The notes beneath the pieces are model-generated. The model was given only the letters and a program-made list of their open reading frames with translations. It did not search any database and was not told the origin of the DNA. Both the position numbers and the translations under genes were made by a program. DNA of 64,000 nucleotides from an uncultured Porphyromonadaceae bacterium (lineage in GTDB: Bacteria; Bacteroidota; Bacteroidia; Bacteroidales; Muribaculaceae), in contig CAMKOE010000002.1 in assembly GCA_946414395.1 (NCBI GenBank), positions 62,001 to 126,000 on the forward strand, in the 5' to 3' direction. Below are positions 9,611 to 18,135 of the stretch, in pieces (position 1 is the first letter of the stretch; each line of letters starts with the position of its first letter).

Positions 9611-9647
9611 CAAGAAAAGCCCCATGCCAACTAACGCCGGCATGGGG
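9611..9647 (-). terminator. Terminator after skp-like paralogue 2
   Basis: CCCCATGCC (9620-9628) pairs perfectly with GGCATGGGG (9639-9647). Read on the minus strand the stem is followed by CTTTTCTTG. Confidence 0.8.
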
Positions 9648-9701
9648 ACTCGCATCTTAAAAAATTAATCGTGTATATATAGTGTGTGCTTTGAACCTTT
9701 T

Positions 9702-10214
9702 TCACTTGATACCCAACTTGGCTTTCACCTTGGCACTCACGTCCTCGGCATTGGTACCGGTGTAGATAATGGCGCCGGCAGCCTGGTCAAAGATAAAGGT
9801 GTAACCGCCCTCGGCACCAACAGCCTGAATGGCATTCTGCAACTTCTGGGTGATGGGGGCAAGCAGTGTCTCCTGCTGACGCTGGAGATCCTGGGATGCG
9901 GTCTGCTGGAAGTTCTGAATCTTCATGTAGTCGTCCTGCAGTTCCTGGTTGTGACGGTCCTTGATGGCCTGGGGAGTGGATGCGTCCTTGTCGGCGGCCT
10001 CATAGTCGGCCATCTTCTTCTGGAAAGCATCCTGCAAGTTCTTGAATTCGGTCTCATACTTGTCGCTCACCGACTTGAGTGTACTCTCGGCGGTTGCCTT
10101 GTCGGGCATCACGTTGAATATCTCACTGGTATTGACGTAACCGAACTTTTGAGCCTGTGCTGCAAAGCACATCATGGTAGCCGTAACGGCTAAGAGCATA
10201 AATCTTTTAAACAT
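9702..10214 (-). CDS. OmpH/Skp-family periplasmic chaperone, paralogue 2
   Basis: This 170-residue secreted protein has a signal peptide ending near CFAAQAQ, then FGYVNTSEIFNVMP, a coiled-coil hairpin rich in K, E and Q, and a C-terminal GYTFIFDQ strand. It is the usual Skp design for collecting outer-membrane protein precursors. It is closest in layout to paralogue 1; both end in an LGIK-like tail. It lies 68 bases after paralogue 3 with no terminator visible between them, so the two may be co-transcribed downstream of bamA. Confidence 0.9.
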   Translation of the reverse strand: MFKRFMLLAVTATMMCFAAQAQKFGYVNTSEIFNVMPDKATAESTLKSVSDKYETEFKNLQDAFQKKMADYEAADKDASTPQAIKDRHNQELQDDYMKIQNFQQTASQDLQRQQETLLAPITQKLQNAIQAVGAEGGYTFIFDQAAGAIIYTGTNAEDVSAKVKAKLGIK

Positions 10215-10282
10215 GTCTAAAAAATAATTTTCTTGTTATTACTAGTTTTCTTGATATTCACTGTTGGTGGCGGGAGCAAGGA

Positions 10283-10795
10283 TTACTTGTAACCCATCTT
10301 CTCGAGCACCTCGTTGCTCACGTCGATGCGGGGTGAGGCAAAGATGATGCTCTGGCTGCTGGCGCGGTCAAAGATCACCTGGAATCCACGCTCGTCACAC
10401 ACCTTCTTGCAAGCCTCATACACATCGTCCTGGATGGGCTTGATCAACGACTGGCGCTTCTTGAACAGTTCACCCTGGGGACCGAAGTACTTGTATTGCA
10501 ATTGCTGGGCCTCCTTCTCTTTCTCGGTGATTTCGGCCTCTTTCTTCTTCTTCTGGTCGTCGGTGAGGAATACCATGTCGGCCTGGTAGTTCTTGTACAT
10601 GGTGTCGGCCTCTTTCTTGAGTTCGTCCACCTCACGCTGCCAGCGCTGCGACACCTGGTTCAACTGTTCGTTGGCCATCTCATAGGCAGGGATGTTCTTC
10701 AACACATACTCCATATCCACGAGAGCAAACTTCTGCGCGTGCGATGCCATGAATCCGGCAACCAGCGCAACTGCGATTAATGCTATACGTTTCAT
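10283..10795 (-). CDS. OmpH/Skp-family periplasmic chaperone, paralogue 3 (bamA-proximal)
   Basis: The 170-residue product has a signal peptide ending at about SHAQ, then FALVDMEYVLKNIP, a long charged coiled coil (about residues 40-110), and FQVIFDRASSQSIIFA near the C-terminus. It is directly downstream of bamA (110-base gap, same strand), the position typical of the main Skp gene. The helical hairpin is richer in K/E than in the other two paralogues, so it is likely the canonical chaperone and the others specialised copies. Confidence 0.92.
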   Translation of the reverse strand: MKRIALIAVALVAGFMASHAQKFALVDMEYVLKNIPAYEMANEQLNQVSQRWQREVDELKKEADTMYKNYQADMVFLTDDQKKKKEAEITEKEKEAQQLQYKYFGPQGELFKKRQSLIKPIQDDVYEACKKVCDERGFQVIFDRASSQSIIFASPRIDVSNEVLEKMGYK

Positions 10796-10905
10796 ATCCT
10801 TACTTTGTATATTTTTTAATTGTTATATTTTCAACGTTTAGACTGCGGTGAAATAAAATCGTTTATTATGACTGTTAAAAAATTAACTTAATTGGGTTAA
10901 TTGCA

Positions 10906-13572
10906 TTAGAACTCCTGACCCAGCACGAAGTGGAAGTTGCTGCCTCCCTTCTGGCCAAATACCGTGTCGAAACCGTAGCCCCAGTCGATACCCATCATAC
11001 CGATCATGGGCAGGAAGATGCGAGCACCCACACCAGCCGATCGCTTGATGTTGAAGGGGTTGAAGTCCTTGACACTGGTCCATGCGTTACCACCCTCGAT
11101 AAACACGAGCGGGTAGATGGTCGCGCTCTGGGACAGCATCAACGGGAAGTGCAACTCGATGGCAAAGCGGTCATAGGCATAGCCCTCAGAACCGTAGGGG
11201 GTGAAGGCACCGTTCTCATAGCCACGCAGGGCAATGGTCTCGGTTGCATAGGTATAGGAACCCGACATGCCGTCACCACCGACGTAGAAGGTCTCGAACG
11301 GCGACTTGAGCCACTTGTTCCAACTACCCAGCAAACCAAAGTCGGCACGAGTCATCAGCACGAGGGTCCATCGGCCGTCGGGATCGGTGAGCGGCGTGTA
11401 GGTGCGTGCCTGGAACTTGAGTTTCCAGTACTCGATCCAGCGGTAGAGGTCCTTCTTGGCCTGCTCGGTATTGCTCTCACTCAGGGCGCGCCAGTTCTTC
11501 TTGCCAAACAGGCTGGCGGGAGGCGTGGCGTTGAACGAGAGGGTGAAGGTGCTACCCTTGCGGGTATAGAGCGGGTTGTCAATACTGCTGCGCGACAGGG
11601 TCAATCCCAGCACAATCGAGTTGGACACACCGTTCTTCATGTAATAAAGGTACTCCCAGTTCTTGAGGCTGTACCACTGGTAACTCAACGATGCCATGAA
11701 GGTGAAGTAGTCATCGGGCCACTTCAATCGCTTACCGAAGCCCACCGTCACACCGGCCATCTGCAGGTACTTGTTGGGGTCGTAGGCGTTCTCGTAGTAG
11801 TTGTAACCACCATAGCCACCGTAGCCATAGCCGTAGCCGTAACCGCCGTAGCCATAACCGGGATACATACCATACATCGAGTTGTAGATCGCATTCTGGT
11901 ACATCTGGTTATAGAACGACGAGTTGATACCCGTCTGGCGGCTGTAGAATGCCGATACCGACAACGAGTTGGGACGCTTGCCGCCAAACCACGGGTCGAG
12001 GAACGACACGCTGTAGGCCTGATAGTACTTGGCATTGGTCTGGGCGCTGATGGTGAACGTCTGTCCCTCACCCTGCGGGATGAGACCCTTGTAGGACGAC
12101 GGGTGCAAGAGGTTCTGCATCGAGAAGTTGGTGAACTTCAACGAGGCCTTGAGGATGACGCCCGTCTGTCCCCAACCGGCACTCAACTCCACCTGGTCGT
12201 TGGCCTTGCTCTCGAGGTTGAGGATGATATCGACAGTACCGTTGTCGGGATTGGGCTCGGGGCGGATGTCCATCTTCTCGGGGTCGAAGTGACCGGTCTG
12301 GGCAATCTCGCGAGCCGAGCGCATGAGGTCATCCTTGGAGAACAGGTCACCGGGGCGCACGCGCAACTCGCGGCGCACCACCTTCTCATACAAGCGGTCA
12401 TTGCCGTTGATGACCACCTTGTTGATGCGGGCCTGCTTGCCCTCAAACATGCGCATCTCGAGTTGGATGCTGTCACCCTCGATCTTGCTCTCGATGGGGA
12501 TAAGTTGATAGAACAGGTAACCGTTGTTCAAGTAGAGGTTGGACACGGCGTCATCGTCCTCCTGGGTGCGCTTGGTGAGCAACTTCTGGTTATAGACGTC
12601 GCCCTTCTTGATACCCAACACGTCATCCAGGATGACCGAGGGATATACCGTGTTACCCACCCAAGTGATATCCGAGATGTAGTAACGCTTACCCTCGTCA
12701 ATGGTGAGGTAAACGTCCACGCTCTTCTCGTCGTAGGGTACCACGCTGTCCTTGACGATGACGGCGTCACGGTAGCCCTTCTCGTTATACTTGTCGATGA
12801 TGAGTTGCTTGTCGGCTTCATAATCCTCGCGGACGAACTTCTTCTGCGAGAAAATCTTCCACAGGCTCTTTTTCTCGTTGGTCTTCTTCATGGTGCGCTT
12901 GAGTTTGGTGTCGCTCAGCACCTTGTTGCCGTCGATGTAAATCTTGTGGACCTTGATTTTCTCGTGCTTATCGACGTTGATGTTGACGATGACCTCGTTC
13001 TGCTTGCTCAGGTCGGGTTCCTGCACGACCTCGCAGGTTGCCTGGCCGAAGCCCTTGTTGGCATAGTATTTCTCAACAATGATCTTGATGCGGTCGGCGA
13101 TGTTGGGCGTCATCTGGCTGCCGGGCTGGAAACTCAGGCGCTCGATGATGTCCTTCTTCTCGCCGCTCTTCATGCCGTTGTAATTAATCTGGGACACGCG
13201 GGGTTGCTGGCGCAGGCTGAACACCAGCCAGGCCTGGTCATGATAAATCTTCTCGACCAGGATCTGCACCTTGGAGAACAGGCCTTGACGCCAGAAGCGC
13301 TTGGCCGCCGTCTTGAGTTCATCGCCGGGAATATCGATGCGCTGGCCGACAGCCAGTCCCGAGTAACCGATGATGATGTTGTCATCATAATTCTCCACGC
13401 CCTCGACGCGGATGCCCTTGATCTCATACTGGTTGGGCGAGCCCGTGAAAACGACCTTGGGATTATATACAGTATCGTTGACGGTGTAGGTCTCCTGGGC
13501 AAGTGATACCGCCGGTGCCAGCAGTGCCCATGCCATGATAGTCAACAATATGGTGCGCTTGATATCTTTCAT
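10906..13572 (-). CDS. bamA: Outer-membrane protein assembly factor BamA
   Basis: BamA is the Omp85 barrel that inserts beta-barrel proteins into the outer membrane. The 888-residue product has a signal peptide (cleavage near SLAQE), several POTRA domains (about residues 45-430) and a C-terminal 16-strand barrel ending in FHFVLGQEF, whose terminal aromatic residue is the usual assembly signal. An odd feature is a glycine/tyrosine-rich insert at about residues 560-600, built of GYGY and GGYG repeats; it should sit in a surface loop. The gene lies 7 bases after uppS and is followed by skp-like genes, so assembly factor and chaperones are grouped. Confidence 0.95.
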   Translation of the reverse strand: MKDIKRTILLTIMAWALLAPAVSLAQETYTVNDTVYNPKVVFTGSPNQYEIKGIRVEGVENYDDNIIIGYSGLAVGQRIDIPGDELKTAAKRFWRQGLFSKVQILVEKIYHDQAWLVFSLRQQPRVSQINYNGMKSGEKKDIIERLSFQPGSQMTPNIADRIKIIVEKYYANKGFGQATCEVVQEPDLSKQNEVIVNINVDKHEKIKVHKIYIDGNKVLSDTKLKRTMKKTNEKKSLWKIFSQKKFVREDYEADKQLIIDKYNEKGYRDAVIVKDSVVPYDEKSVDVYLTIDEGKRYYISDITWVGNTVYPSVILDDVLGIKKGDVYNQKLLTKRTQEDDDAVSNLYLNNGYLFYQLIPIESKIEGDSIQLEMRMFEGKQARINKVVINGNDRLYEKVVRRELRVRPGDLFSKDDLMRSAREIAQTGHFDPEKMDIRPEPNPDNGTVDIILNLESKANDQVELSAGWGQTGVILKASLKFTNFSMQNLLHPSSYKGLIPQGEGQTFTISAQTNAKYYQAYSVSFLDPWFGGKRPNSLSVSAFYSRQTGINSSFYNQMYQNAIYNSMYGMYPGYGYGGYGYGYGYGGYGGYNYYENAYDPNKYLQMAGVTVGFGKRLKWPDDYFTFMASLSYQWYSLKNWEYLYYMKNGVSNSIVLGLTLSRSSIDNPLYTRKGSTFTLSFNATPPASLFGKKNWRALSESNTEQAKKDLYRWIEYWKLKFQARTYTPLTDPDGRWTLVLMTRADFGLLGSWNKWLKSPFETFYVGGDGMSGSYTYATETIALRGYENGAFTPYGSEGYAYDRFAIELHFPLMLSQSATIYPLVFIEGGNAWTSVKDFNPFNIKRSAGVGARIFLPMIGMMGIDWGYGFDTVFGQKGGSNFHFVLGQEF

Positions 13573-13579
13573 TGATGAT

Positions 13580-14347
13580 TTACTCTTCGTTTACTTGATT
13601 TACCTGTTCGCTCGTCTTACCGTAACGGCGCTCACGTGCCTGATAGTCGATGATGGCATCGACAAAATCCTCCTTGGTAAAATCGGGCCAATATTTTGAA
13701 GTGAAATAAAGTTCGCTATACGCAATCTGCCACAGCAGGTAGTTGCTCACACGCAGGTCGCCGCCGGTGCGGATGAGCAGGTCCGGGTCGGGCATGTCGC
13801 TTGTGGCCAAGTGGGCCGACAGCACTTGGTCGTCGATGCTGTCGGGCGCCAGGGTGCCTGCGACGGCCTCACTGGCCATCTTGCGGCAAGCCTGCACAAT
13901 CTCCCATCGTGAGGAATAACTCAGTGCCAGACACAGCACCAGCCCGGTGCAGCGGGAGGTATCCATCATGCACTTGTCCAGGCGCGAGGCGGCAAACTCG
14001 GGCAGACGCGACATGTCGCCGATGGTGGTCAGGCGCACGTTGTTCTTGATCAGGTCTGGAGTCTGCTGCTCGATGCTGTAGACAATCAAGTTCATGAGGG
14101 TGTCCACTTCGTCCTGCGGCCGGTTCCAGTTCTCGGTCGAGAATGTGTACAGGGTGAGATACTTCACACCCACCTCACTGGCAATCTCAGTTATCTGGCG
14201 CACGGTTGTCACACCATTCTCATGGCCGAAACTGCGCGCCTGGCCATGCTCCTTGGCCCATCGCCCGTTGCCATCCATGATGACGGCCACATGGCGTGGA
14301 ATGCGCGTGGCGTCTAACTGCTGTATCTTATCGCTGAGTGATGTCAT
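13580..14347 (-). CDS. uppS: Undecaprenyl diphosphate synthase
   Basis: This cis-prenyltransferase makes the C55 lipid carrier for peptidoglycan and O-antigen precursors. In the 255-residue product the signature MDGNGRWA holds the catalytic aspartate (about residue 25), followed by GHENGV, TLYTFSTENWNRP and the C-terminal DLLIRTGGDLRVSN and LWQIAYSELYF segments. It sits between the DUF6089 gene (8-base gap) and bamA, a grouping common in Bacteroidales that ties envelope lipid supply to outer-membrane assembly. Confidence 0.96.
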   Translation of the reverse strand: MTSLSDKIQQLDATRIPRHVAVIMDGNGRWAKEHGQARSFGHENGVTTVRQITEIASEVGVKYLTLYTFSTENWNRPQDEVDTLMNLIVYSIEQQTPDLIKNNVRLTTIGDMSRLPEFAASRLDKCMMDTSRCTGLVLCLALSYSSRWEIVQACRKMASEAVAGTLAPDSIDDQVLSAHLATSDMPDPDLLIRTGGDLRVSNYLLWQIAYSELYFTSKYWPDFTKEDFVDAIIDYQARERRYGKTSEQVNQVNEE

Positions 14348-14355
14348 AGCGAATA

Positions 14356-15027
14356 TTATTCAATATAATTACACTTTACACAACGCTTGCCGAACTCATA
14401 GGTCACCGTGAACATGGCAAACGAGTACCATTCAGAATTCTTGGCAAACGAATGCTTGATGCCGAACAAGTCGCTCAAGTGGTCGATGCGGTCACTGAAC
14501 TCCTTGCGCATGGTAAACTCAAAGCCCAGGTTAAGCCGGTCCTTGAACTTATATTTCACACCGATACCGACGGGTATCGTGAATGATGCCTGGTTGTGTC
14601 CGTTGCTGATGGCAAACACAAAGCCCACACCGGCCACCATATAGGGGGAGATGGGCTTGTACTTCTTGTACGTCGGGCCACGGCCATAGTTCAGGAAATT
14701 GAACTCGGCAGTGAATCCCAGGTCGATGAGACTTGACGAGAAATCATACTCTTGCCCCTCGGGGAACTTCATGTCGATGTCCTTGCTGTTGCCGCTGATG
14801 CTCGCATAGTTCAGGTTGGCCTTGAAAGCCCAACGGCTGTTGTGGACATAGCGGAACATGGCTCCACCGGTGATGCCCGGATGCTTGAACAGGTTGCTGT
14901 TGTTCACATCGCCCAGATATCCCGTCATGCCTAGCGAGGGGCCCACCTCATACTTGTACTGCTGTGCCGGGGCATCCAGCACAACAAGCAGCAGTAGAAG
15001 TGATATGACGAGCAGTGATTTCTTCAT
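14356..15027 (-). CDS. DUF6089 family outer-membrane beta-barrel protein
   Basis: The protein of about 223 residues has an N-terminal signal peptide (cleavage near APAQQ) followed by alternating hydrophobic strands and glycines typical of a small beta-barrel: YEVGPSLGMTGYLGDVN, FRYVHNSRWAFKANL, and a C-terminal FTVTYEFGKR. This matches DUF6089, a Bacteroidota family usually just upstream of uppS. The role is not established. The ATG is preferred over a TTG three codons earlier that would overlap the upstream gene. The C-terminus has two cysteines (RCVKC). Confidence 0.82.
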   Translation of the reverse strand: MKKSLLVISLLLLLVVLDAPAQQYKYEVGPSLGMTGYLGDVNNSNLFKHPGITGGAMFRYVHNSRWAFKANLNYASISGNSKDIDMKFPEGQEYDFSSSLIDLGFTAEFNFLNYGRGPTYKKYKPISPYMVAGVGFVFAISNGHNQASFTIPVGIGVKYKFKDRLNLGFEFTMRKEFSDRIDHLSDLFGIKHSFAKNSEWYSFAMFTVTYEFGKRCVKCNYIE

Positions 15028-15032
15028 CGGGA

Positions 15033-16529
15033 TCAATCAATGGGGCTATTGGTCAAACGGATATATACTCCACGCCACACATTGGGCAACAGGGCATCAT
15101 CTTCGCCATATCCGCCAAACAGGTACAGATAGGGGCAGTCCCATGTGGCCGACAGTGACTGGACGCGCCGCGGGAGATAATTCGCGCCACTGGCCGTCAT
15201 CGTCTCGCTGTGGACAAAGGCCTGAGCGCCATAGAACTTGGGCATGTGGCTGGGCTGGAAATAGGTGGTATCGCCCGATGCCCAAGTGACACCCTGGCTG
15301 TTGGACAGGTAAATCGCGTCGTTGAGACTGCCGTCGGCCAACTGGCCGCCCATGATGAACCAGGTGTTCTGGAGGCCATAGCGGCGAACGCCCTTCAATT
15401 GCGTGTAGGTATAATAACGGAACAGGGTCGCGTCACACAGCCCAGGCAATTCCTGACCATGGTTGTTGCTGATCTTGCCCCACCGGGTGCCGTCATACCC
15501 CCAGACGGCGTTCAGCACATTGCCGTTGCTGTCCTTGCCGCCGACAATCATAGCCTGGGAGGCCTGCGTCCAGTCGTTGCTCACCTCGACCATGCCCGAA
15601 GCGTTGCTCACGGGGAAGCCTTCCTCAACGGCCGTCACGGTGAAATCATCGCCGTGGGGGAACTCGTCATGATAGTAGCCGCCATCCGAGCCGCGGATGA
15701 TGCCCATGGCGCAATCCTCGTAGCAGCCCAGCAGGGTGTGCCACGTGACGCCACACGAGGTCCACGTCCGGCCGTCATCCGATGAATACAGCACGCCGTC
15801 GATATCCAGCATGTAGAGTGTCTCTCCGGTCGAGACGAGTGAGGACACATCGGGGGTGAAGGGTAACTCCACCACCTCGCTGTCCCAAATGGCCTGATTG
15901 GGCGTCAGGGCCGTCAACAGGCGGCATTCCGCGCCGTCATGGGTCATGATGCGGTAAGCGCCGTCGAGCACGACGGCCTTGTGCTGGATGCCGCTCTTGT
16001 AGCCGGGAAGATCTCTGCGCCACGACTGCGGCCACACCAGTGAATCAGGGTTCACCTTGTGGACAAGCACCTTGACCTCATAATCCTTAACCCGAGACTC
16101 GTCTTGAGACGTCACCGTGAGTATCGTCTTTCCAGTAAAGTCGATGCTGGTGTTCATCGAGGAGGAATAGTTGATGGTGGTATCGGCCTGCTTGGTGGCA
16201 TCAGTGATGTTGAACACCGCCGATGACACCGCATTCAGGAGGTGGACAGTCACCTTCAGGGCCGAGATGTCGGTCCCGACGGGCAATGAATCGGCATTGT
16301 AAATCAAGCCTCTGTCATAGTCCACCGTGAAATGCACCGAGTCCAGATTGATCAGCACATCATTGTTGGCCTGCAAGGCAAAACCGGTTACCAGTGTGGT
16401 CTGGGTGCTGGTGCTGTAGGAATAGGTTTCTTCGTCGTCTTTATCCTTGTTGCACGACACGAGTGCAGGGAGCGATGAGACCATCATAGCCATCGCCAGC
16501 ACAAGATATAGCGGGTTCTTTTTTATCAT
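15033..16529 (-). CDS. DUF6242 family lipoprotein with predicted beta-propeller
   Basis: The 498-residue product has a lipoprotein signal ending in LVSC (cysteine about residue 26). Then comes an immunoglobulin-like N-terminal region with the DESRVKDYEVKVLV phrase seen in DUF6242, and a C-terminal half with repeated WDSEVV, YSSDDGRTWT and AVWGYDG-type blades suggesting a kelch- or sialidase-like propeller. It is the first gene of the envelope block ending at bamA (5-base gap to DUF6089). It probably sits on the outer membrane and binds an unknown ligand. Confidence 0.82.
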   Translation of the reverse strand: MIKKNPLYLVLAMAMMVSSLPALVSCNKDKDDEETYSYSTSTQTTLVTGFALQANNDVLINLDSVHFTVDYDRGLIYNADSLPVGTDISALKVTVHLLNAVSSAVFNITDATKQADTTINYSSSMNTSIDFTGKTILTVTSQDESRVKDYEVKVLVHKVNPDSLVWPQSWRRDLPGYKSGIQHKAVVLDGAYRIMTHDGAECRLLTALTPNQAIWDSEVVELPFTPDVSSLVSTGETLYMLDIDGVLYSSDDGRTWTSCGVTWHTLLGCYEDCAMGIIRGSDGGYYHDEFPHGDDFTVTAVEEGFPVSNASGMVEVSNDWTQASQAMIVGGKDSNGNVLNAVWGYDGTRWGKISNNHGQELPGLCDATLFRYYTYTQLKGVRRYGLQNTWFIMGGQLADGSLNDAIYLSNSQGVTWASGDTTYFQPSHMPKFYGAQAFVHSETMTASGANYLPRRVQSLSATWDCPYLYLFGGYGEDDALLPNVWRGVYIRLTNSPID

Positions 16530-16560
16530 TATTGTTCTTATCGTTCTTTTTTACAAACGG

Positions 16561-16568
16561 CAAAATTA
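16561..16568 (-). promoter_or_regulatory. -7 element TAATTTTG for the DUF6242-bamA operon
   Basis: It is an exact TAnnTTTG match on the minus strand, about 31 bases before the DUF6242 start codon. Confidence 0.55.
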
Positions 16569-16767
16569 CAAAAAAATTCGGTCACACACTGGATTTTTCC
16601 CTATAATAATGTAAGTGACCGTCATTTTCGGGGGTAAAGTTACTATATCGGGGCCATACGGGCCACAGTCTTTAAATATAATAAACGGTAAAATGCATTT
16701 TTTACACCTTTTTAACGAACTTCCCTGGCCGCGTAACAGTTCGGCGTGCCATCTCGGGCTCAATCCA

Positions 16768-16845
16768 AGTCGCGAAGCCGCTCCACGGAACTCACGCCAA
16801 GAGGCAAAGACGCGAAGTTATAATATAACACTTTGCGGCTTTGCG
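16768..16845. repeat. Dispersed intergenic repeat, family B, copy 2
   Basis: It matches copy 1 over AGTCGC(A/G)AAGCCG, GAACTCACGC(T/C)AAG and AAAGACGCGAAG to TAATATA, then ends in an inverted match CGCGAAG / CTTTGCGG that could form a hairpin. Confidence 0.7.
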
Positions 16846-16878
16846 TGAATGATGAATAGACCCTGTGACAGACGGTGG

Positions 16879-17721
16879 TTACTTCTTCACGGCAGTGGCA
16901 AAACGGACCTTGCCGTAACTGTCCTCGATGACGCGCACCTCGTCCAGGCCGTTTTCTTCGAGCAGATGCTTCACCTCACTGCCAAACCGCTGGTTGATCT
17001 CGAGATAGAGGCGCCCGCCACGCTCAAGCGAGTCGGCGGCATAGGGGGCTATCGCCTTGTAGAAAAGCAAGGGATCGTTGTCGGGGACAAACAGTGCCTG
17101 CCCGGGCTCATAGTCCTTGACATTGCGCTCCATCGCGTCGCGCTCGCTCCAGCAGATGTAGGGCGGATTGCTCACGATGATATCATAGCGAGCGGCAGGT
17201 TGCGGCGACAGCATGTCGCTCTCGAAGAAGCGCACCTTGACCTTTAGGGCAGCGGCGTTTTCCCTGGCCACCTGGAGGGCGTCGCGCGAGACATCGAGGG
17301 CGTCGACCTGGGCAAACTTCAACGCACGGGCCAGCGAGACGGCAATGCAGCCGCTGCCGGTGCCCATGTCCAGCACGCGCAGGTCACTGCCCGGGTTCTC
17401 GTCGATAATCATATCGACGAGTTGCTCGGTCTCGGGACGCGGAATGAGCACCGCGGGCGACACCTTGAACCGATGGCCGTGGAACCGGGCATGGCCCACG
17501 ATGTACTGCAACGGCTCGTGCCGGCGCAACCGTGCGATGATTTCGGCAATGCGCTGCGGGGCGAATTCTGGCAACTCACTTTCCTGACGCAGGGCGACAT
17601 CCACCGGGTCATAGTTGAACACATCCTCACAGATGACGCGAATCATTGCCTGCACTTCCTGCGGCTCGGCCACACCAGCCAGTCCGCTCTTGAGTTGTTC
17701 GATGGCTTGCTTGAGTATCAT
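16879..17721 (-). CDS. prmC: Release factor glutamine methyltransferase PrmC
   Basis: PrmC methylates the glutamine of the GGQ motif in peptide release factors RF1 and RF2. The 280-residue product has the N-terminal helical region with PLQYIVGHARFHG and the VLIPRPETEQLVD motif. The SAM-binding LDMGTGSGCIAVSLA sits in the middle (about residues 115-129), and the catalytic NPPY follows near 190. Two ATG codons lie near the start; the second is chosen because the AGGAGG site is 8 bases from it but only 2 from the first. Confidence 0.94.
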   Translation of the reverse strand: MILKQAIEQLKSGLAGVAEPQEVQAMIRVICEDVFNYDPVDVALRQESELPEFAPQRIAEIIARLRRHEPLQYIVGHARFHGHRFKVSPAVLIPRPETEQLVDMIIDENPGSDLRVLDMGTGSGCIAVSLARALKFAQVDALDVSRDALQVARENAAALKVKVRFFESDMLSPQPAARYDIIVSNPPYICWSERDAMERNVKDYEPGQALFVPDNDPLLFYKAIAPYAADSLERGGRLYLEINQRFGSEVKHLLEENGLDEVRVIEDSYGKVRFATAVKK

Positions 17722-17741
17722 AATCATTTCCTCCTTTTGGG

Positions 17742-17749
17742 CAAAGGTA
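17742..17749 (-). promoter_or_regulatory. prmC -7 element TACCTTTG
   Basis: It is an exact TAnnTTTG match 20 bases before the chosen prmC start. This implies a very short leader that just holds the ribosome-binding site. Confidence 0.65.
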
Positions 17750-17789
17750 CACACGTTTTCCCGCTATCGGTAAAAAAACGCGCATTTGT

Positions 17790-17820
17790 TTTGGATTTTT
17801 AATTATTTTCACTAATTTTG
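17790..17820 (+). promoter_or_regulatory. Promoter of the DUF4492-cydAB operon
   Basis: TTTG (17790-17793) is followed after 19 bases by TAATTTTG (17813-17820), a full Bacteroidota -33/-7 match 36 bases before the DUF4492 start codon. Confidence 0.8.
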
Positions 17821-17856
17821 TAATTTCTTTAACCTCTATAATTCATTTTTATCACC

Positions 17857-18090
17857 ATGAGCGACAATCAAATAGCCAGACAGGGATTCTGGTCCCGCGT
17901 TTTCCATCTGTATTATGATGGATTCCGCTCCATGACTGTGGGAAAGACGTTGTGGCTGATTATCGGCATCAAGTTATTTATATTCTTTGTCGTCATTAGA
18001 TTGCTTTTCTTTCCCAATTTCCTGAACACCAAGTGTGACACCGATCAGGAAAAGACCGAATATGTGCGCCACCAACTCGTGGACCGCTAA
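17857..18090 (+). CDS. DUF4492 small membrane protein, cytochrome bd-associated
   Basis: This 77-residue protein has one central transmembrane helix (about residues 31-53, LWLIIGIKLFIFFVVIRLLF) with a positively charged N-terminal side (RVFHLYYDGFRSM). It matches DUF4492, found directly upstream of cydA in many Bacteroidota. The tight linkage (45 bases to cydA, shared promoter) suggests it belongs to the bd oxidase, perhaps as a small accessory subunit like CydX; that is inference. Charged residues fill the C-terminal 20 positions. Confidence 0.85.
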   Translation: MSDNQIARQGFWSRVFHLYYDGFRSMTVGKTLWLIIGIKLFIFFVVIRLLFFPNFLNTKCDTDQEKTEYVRHQLVDR

Positions 18091-18135
18091 CTAAGCATCA
18101 AACACTATCAACTAATAACAAAACAACACTGGATT

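Larger units (their letters stand above)
16530..16878. other. Intergenic region upstream of the envelope operon
   Basis: It contains the DUF6242 promoter and one copy of repeat family B. I see no gene. A short open frame on the minus strand (about 65 codons) has no coding character and is not called. Confidence 0.6.
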
